NCBI GenBank assembly: GCA_937948705.1
Contig: CALECF010000126.1
Coordinates: 1-27,650, forward strand
DNA length: 27,650 nt
Direction: 5' to 3'
Origin: an uncultured Anaerosolibacter sp.
Lineage (GTDB): Bacteria > Bacillota_A > Clostridia > Peptostreptococcales > Thermotaleaceae
The position numbers were made by a program, and so were the translations under genes. Numbering within the stretch: position 1 is the stretch's first letter; every line of letters starts with the position of its first letter. The notes under the pieces are model-generated. The model had not been told where the DNA came from. It worked only from the letters and a program-made list of their open reading frames with translations, and searched no databases. Shown one piece after another: positions 25,599 through 27,650 of the stretch.

Positions 25599-26888
25599 AT
25601 GTCAAAATACTTAACCTTTGACCAACGTCTTGATATTGAGATTGGTCTAAAAGAGCACCTTTCCTTTGGTATGATTGCACAAAAGCTTGGTAAGGATCGA
25701 ACAACGATTTCTAAGGAAATTAAGCGTAATCATATTATTAAGAAGACCGGATATGCCGGATGGTCATATAATGCCTGCAGGCATCGACTTTCCTGTAATC
25801 AATCAGGGATATGTGATGTGTGCAAATATAAAGCAAAATCATACTGTAAGCTTTGCAAACTTTGCAATGAAGAATGTAATCATTTTGAGGAAGAAGTATG
25901 TATTAGCAAGTTTAAGCCACCTTATGTTTGCAATGGATGTGATCAGATTGATAAATGTACCTTGGCGAAGCCATTTTATAGTGCCGTTGATGCTCATAAT
26001 GTTTTTTCTGAAAAATTATCAGAGGCTCGAAGTGGAATCATTACCAATGAATTAGAAATATCAAGAATCAACACCTTGATTACTCCTTTGATTCGAAAGG
26101 GCCAGTCAATTCATCAGATATATGTGAATCATGTAGATGTTCTTATGTGTAGTGAAAAAACTCTCTACAACTATGTGGATGCGTGTTTGTTTGATGTCAG
26201 AAACATTGATTTACCACGTAAAGTCAAATATCGCCCTCGTTACAAGAAACCAGAGTTTAAAGTAGATAGAAGTTGTCGTATAGGTCGTAATTACAAAGAC
26301 TTCTGCGAGTTCATTGAAAAGAATCCTGATTATGGTGTAGTACAAATGGACTCCGTCATTGGAACCCAAGGAGGTAAGGTGCTCTTGACAATACACTTCG
26401 TAAATTGCAGTTTCATGATGGCATTCTTGAGAAAAGCCAACACATCTCAATCTGTCATTGATGTGTTTGATGAACTCCAGAGGACTCTTGGAAGGGTAGC
26501 TTATAGTAAACTATTTCCTGTTATTCTAACGGATAATGGAAGTGAATTTTCAAATCCTAAAGCCATTGAACTTGGGACAGATGAAATACGAAAAAGTCAT
26601 GTATTTTATTGTGATCCAAGCTCTCCCCACCAAAAAGGTGCCATCGAAGTCAACCACTCATTGATTAGAAGAATTCTGCCAAAAGGTAAGTCCTTTGATG
26701 ACTTGACGCAGGAAGATATCCTTTTGGTAATGAACCATGTGAACTCTTACAAACGTAAAAAGCTGAACGACAAGAGTCCCTACGACGCGTTCAGCTTTTA
26801 CTACGGAGAAGATATCTTGGGCAAGTTGGGTTATGCCTCAGTTGCAGCTGAAGATATTAACTTAACACCAAAACTTCTCAAAAGATAA
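25599..26888 (+). CDS. IS30-family transposase
   Basis: 429-residue DDE transposase. The N-terminal helix-turn-helix (LTFDQRLDIEIGLKEHLSFG, then MIAQKLGKDRTTISKEIKRN) is the IS30-type domain. A cysteine-rich insert follows at about 58-130 (CNQSGICDVCKYKAKSYC, CKLCNEEC, CNGCDQIDKC), likely metal-binding. The rve-like catalytic domain has Asp251 (VVQMDSVIG), Asp312 (LTDNGSEFSNP) and Glu350 (PHQKGAIEVNH), followed by LPKGKSFDDLTQED and the end segment KSPYDAF, all typical of the family. AAAGGGGGATTACC precedes ATG 25599. The frame is full length without stops, so the enzyme may be active. No partner gene is needed. Its position just after ssrA is not site-specific for this family as far as I know. 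Confidence 0.95.
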   Translation: MSKYLTFDQRLDIEIGLKEHLSFGMIAQKLGKDRTTISKEIKRNHIIKKTGYAGWSYNACRHRLSCNQSGICDVCKYKAKSYCKLCKLCNEECNHFEEEVCISKFKPPYVCNGCDQIDKCTLAKPFYSAVDAHNVFSEKLSEARSGIITNELEISRINTLITPLIRKGQSIHQIYVNHVDVLMCSEKTLYNYVDACLFDVRNIDLPRKVKYRPRYKKPEFKVDRSCRIGRNYKDFCEFIEKNPDYGVVQMDSVIGTQGGKVLLTIHFVNCSFMMAFLRKANTSQSVIDVFDELQRTLGRVAYSKLFPVILTDNGSEFSNPKAIELGTDEIRKSHVFYCDPSSPHQKGAIEVNHSLIRRILPKGKSFDDLTQEDILLVMNHVNSYKRKKLNDKSPYDAFSFYYGEDILGKLGYASVAAEDINLTPKLLKR

Positions 26889-27078
26889 TCTGTAAAAACG
26901 AACAAACGCCACCAGCAGATTAAATAACTTCATTAGCTGGAATAGGGGTGGATTTTCCGATTACAAAAAATTCGACCGAAGACCGACCTCTATTTCTCAT
27001 GGACTTTTATTCATGCTTACACAAGAATTATAACAAATTTGGAGCAAATAGAGTAATCCACCTATGGAAATTTGTTTT

Positions 27079-27180
27079 CAAAAAGGGATATTCAATTACA
27101 AAAGGTGCATTTCGTTTACAAAACTAAACTTTCAAATACAAAACGGGATTCTTGCAGTACAAACGGGAAATTCGTGCTTC
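27079..27180 (+). repeat. Five degenerate ~20-bp tandem repeats at the IS right end
   Basis: Units begin with CAAA at 27079, 27099, 27119, 27139 and 27160 (periods 20, 20, 20, 21): CAAAAAGGGATATTCAATTA, CAAAAGGTGCATTTCGTTTA, CAAAACTAAACTTTCAAATA, CAAAACGGGATTCTTGCAGT and CAAACGGGAAATTCGTGCTT. Four of the five are preceded by TA. The regular two-turn spacing suggests protein-binding sites, perhaps for the transposase. Confidence 0.6.
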
Positions 27181-27188
27181 ATTTTTCC

Positions 27189-27201
27189 CCTATTAACCAG
27201 T
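27189..27201 (+). repeat. 13-bp direct repeat, right copy
   Basis: CCTATTAACCAGT, identical to 25355-25367, 8 bases after the last 20-bp unit. Confidence 0.6.
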
Positions 27202-27248
27202 ATACAGAATGAATCAATAAAAATATGACTAAAAACAGTATATATTTA

Positions 27249-27277
27249 TTGATAAACAATAAAATTTATGCTAAAAT
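27249..27277 (+). promoter_or_regulatory. Probable sigma-A promoter of the DUF2975 gene
   Basis: TTGATA (27249-27254), 17-bp spacer, TAAAAT (27272-27277). Start near 27284, 26 nt before the GTG start codon. Confidence 0.7.
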
Positions 27278-27292
27278 CAAATAAACAATAAA
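27252..27292 (+). promoter_or_regulatory. Two 12-bp direct repeats across the promoter, possible operator
   Basis: ATAAACAATAAA at 27252-27263 (over the -35/spacer) and again at 27281-27292 (over the predicted transcription start), 29 bp apart. A repressor bound to both would cover the promoter. The repeat is AT-only apart from one C, so chance is possible. Confidence 0.4.
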
Positions 27293-27309
27293 TAAGTGAG
27301 GTGCTTAAT

Positions 27310-27650
27310 GTGAAACAAGTTTCAACACTATTTCTAAAGGTAGTAGTTTTTCTTATCGCGATTCCAGTACTTGCTTTGTGCATATTTTTCATACCTGGAT
27401 TTGTAAACTACTTACCCTATCCCATTTTAATCGGTGTATATGCAACGGCGATATCGTATTTCTTTGCCCTGTATCAGACTCTAAAACTTTTAACCTATAT
27501 TGATAAGAGCAAAGCTTTCTCGGAATTATCTGTAAAGGCTTTAAAGAATATAAAATACTGTGCGATCACAATCAGTGTTATATATTCAGCAATCATACCA
27601 TTCTTAGTTCCCATAGCAGATGCGGACGACGCCCCAGGCCTCGCAGGAAT
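27310..27650 (+). CDS. DUF2975 family membrane protein, 5' part
   Basis: Reading frame from GTG 27310 to the window end without a stop (113 codons and two bases). GTGAGGTG (27296-27303) is the ribosome binding site; the ATG that overlaps the GTG is followed at once by TGA and is excluded. The product starts MKQVSTLFLKVVVFLIAIPV and has a first helix (about 9-30), a second (about 38-57) ending in ALYQTLKLLTYIDKSKAFSE, then LSVKALKNIKYCAITISVIY with a third helix, the pattern of DUF2975, a four-helix membrane family of unknown role. Such genes are often followed by a small Cro/CI-type regulator, which would lie beyond the window. Confidence 0.82.
   Translation, partial: MKQVSTLFLKVVVFLIAIPVLALCIFFIPGFVNYLPYPILIGVYATAISYFFALYQTLKLLTYIDKSKAFSELSVKALKNIKYCAITISVIYSAIIPFLVPIADADDAPGLAG

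Larger units (their letters stand above)
25355..27201 (+). mobile_element. IS30-family insertion sequence (extent tentative)
   Basis: The transposase gene at 25599-26888 lies between two identical 13-bp direct repeats, CCTATTAACCAGT, at 25355-25367 and 27189-27201. If these are the target duplication, the element is 25368-27188 (about 1.82 kb). I could not find convincing terminal inverted repeats: only AAAATGAA, 10 nt inside the left limit, has a counterpart near the right limit. The limits are therefore uncertain, while the presence of an IS30-type element is not. Confidence 0.6.
26889..27309 (+). other. Non-coding stretch: right part of the IS and DUF2975 promoter region
   Basis: No gene seen. 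From left to right: an imperfect hairpin region CCAGC...GCTGG (about 26910-26942), GGTGGATT near 26948 with its complement AATCCACC near 27055, the five 20-bp-spaced repeats (27079-27180), the right 13-bp repeat (27189-27201) and the DUF2975 promoter with two 12-bp repeats. Confidence 0.5.

Noticed and set aside
25321..27309. CRISPR array from the periodic repeats near 27100
   Set aside because: Units are about 20 bp, degenerate and directly adjacent with no spacers; no cas genes are present.

Overview
The window is AT-rich chromosomal DNA of a low-GC Gram-positive anaerobe, almost certainly a Clostridia member that ferments amino acids by the Stickland reaction (Alkaliphilus-like is my best guess; this is inference from gene content, not from a search). 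The diagnostic genes are the glycine reductase genes grdA-grdB-grdC-grdD, with a UGA-encoded selenocysteine inside grdB. Nearly all genes are on the + strand and most have strong Shine-Dalgarno sites.

Layout. 1-4690: glycine reductase (3' end of grdA, grdB, grdC, grdD), with a hairpin terminator between grdB and grdC and a strong one after grdD. 4950-9790: a complete BMP-family ABC importer, probably for nucleosides (lipoprotein, double-domain ATPase, two permeases). 9821-11374: rpoN (sigma-54). 11388-17080: glycolytic operon cggR-gapA-pgk-tpiA-eno, with a recognisable sigma-A promoter, a CggR-type double operator, an internal hairpin and a probable second promoter before pgk; no phosphoglycerate mutase gene lies in it. 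17203-19597: secG and a membrane pyrophosphatase whose residues predict K+-dependence and Na+ transport. 19667-25320: a DUF1294 membrane protein, then the ribosome-rescue/RNA-decay group rnr - HAD phosphatase - TrkA_C membrane protein - smpB - ssrA. 25355-27201: an IS30-family insertion sequence. 27249-27650: promoter, possible operator and the 5' part of a DUF2975 membrane protein gene that runs off the window.

The most remarkable feature is the tmRNA gene (ssrA, 24627-25266). Its T-loop is interrupted by a 283-nt sequence with the hallmarks of a group I self-splicing intron: a perfect P1 hairpin with a U.G wobble at the 5' splice site, a terminal G, P3, P8 and P9 helices, and the conserved S-element core. 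Removing it restores a canonical T-arm and a mature tmRNA of about 357 nt with tag ANNNYALAA. Ribosome rescue in this organism therefore probably depends on RNA self-splicing.

Functionally, glycine reductase makes acetyl phosphate (hence ATP) from glycine, the glycolytic operon is under CggR control, and a pyrophosphatase may conserve the energy of PPi as an ion gradient: an energy-frugal anaerobic lifestyle. The rnr/smpB/ssrA genes work together in trans-translation and decay of stalled mRNAs.
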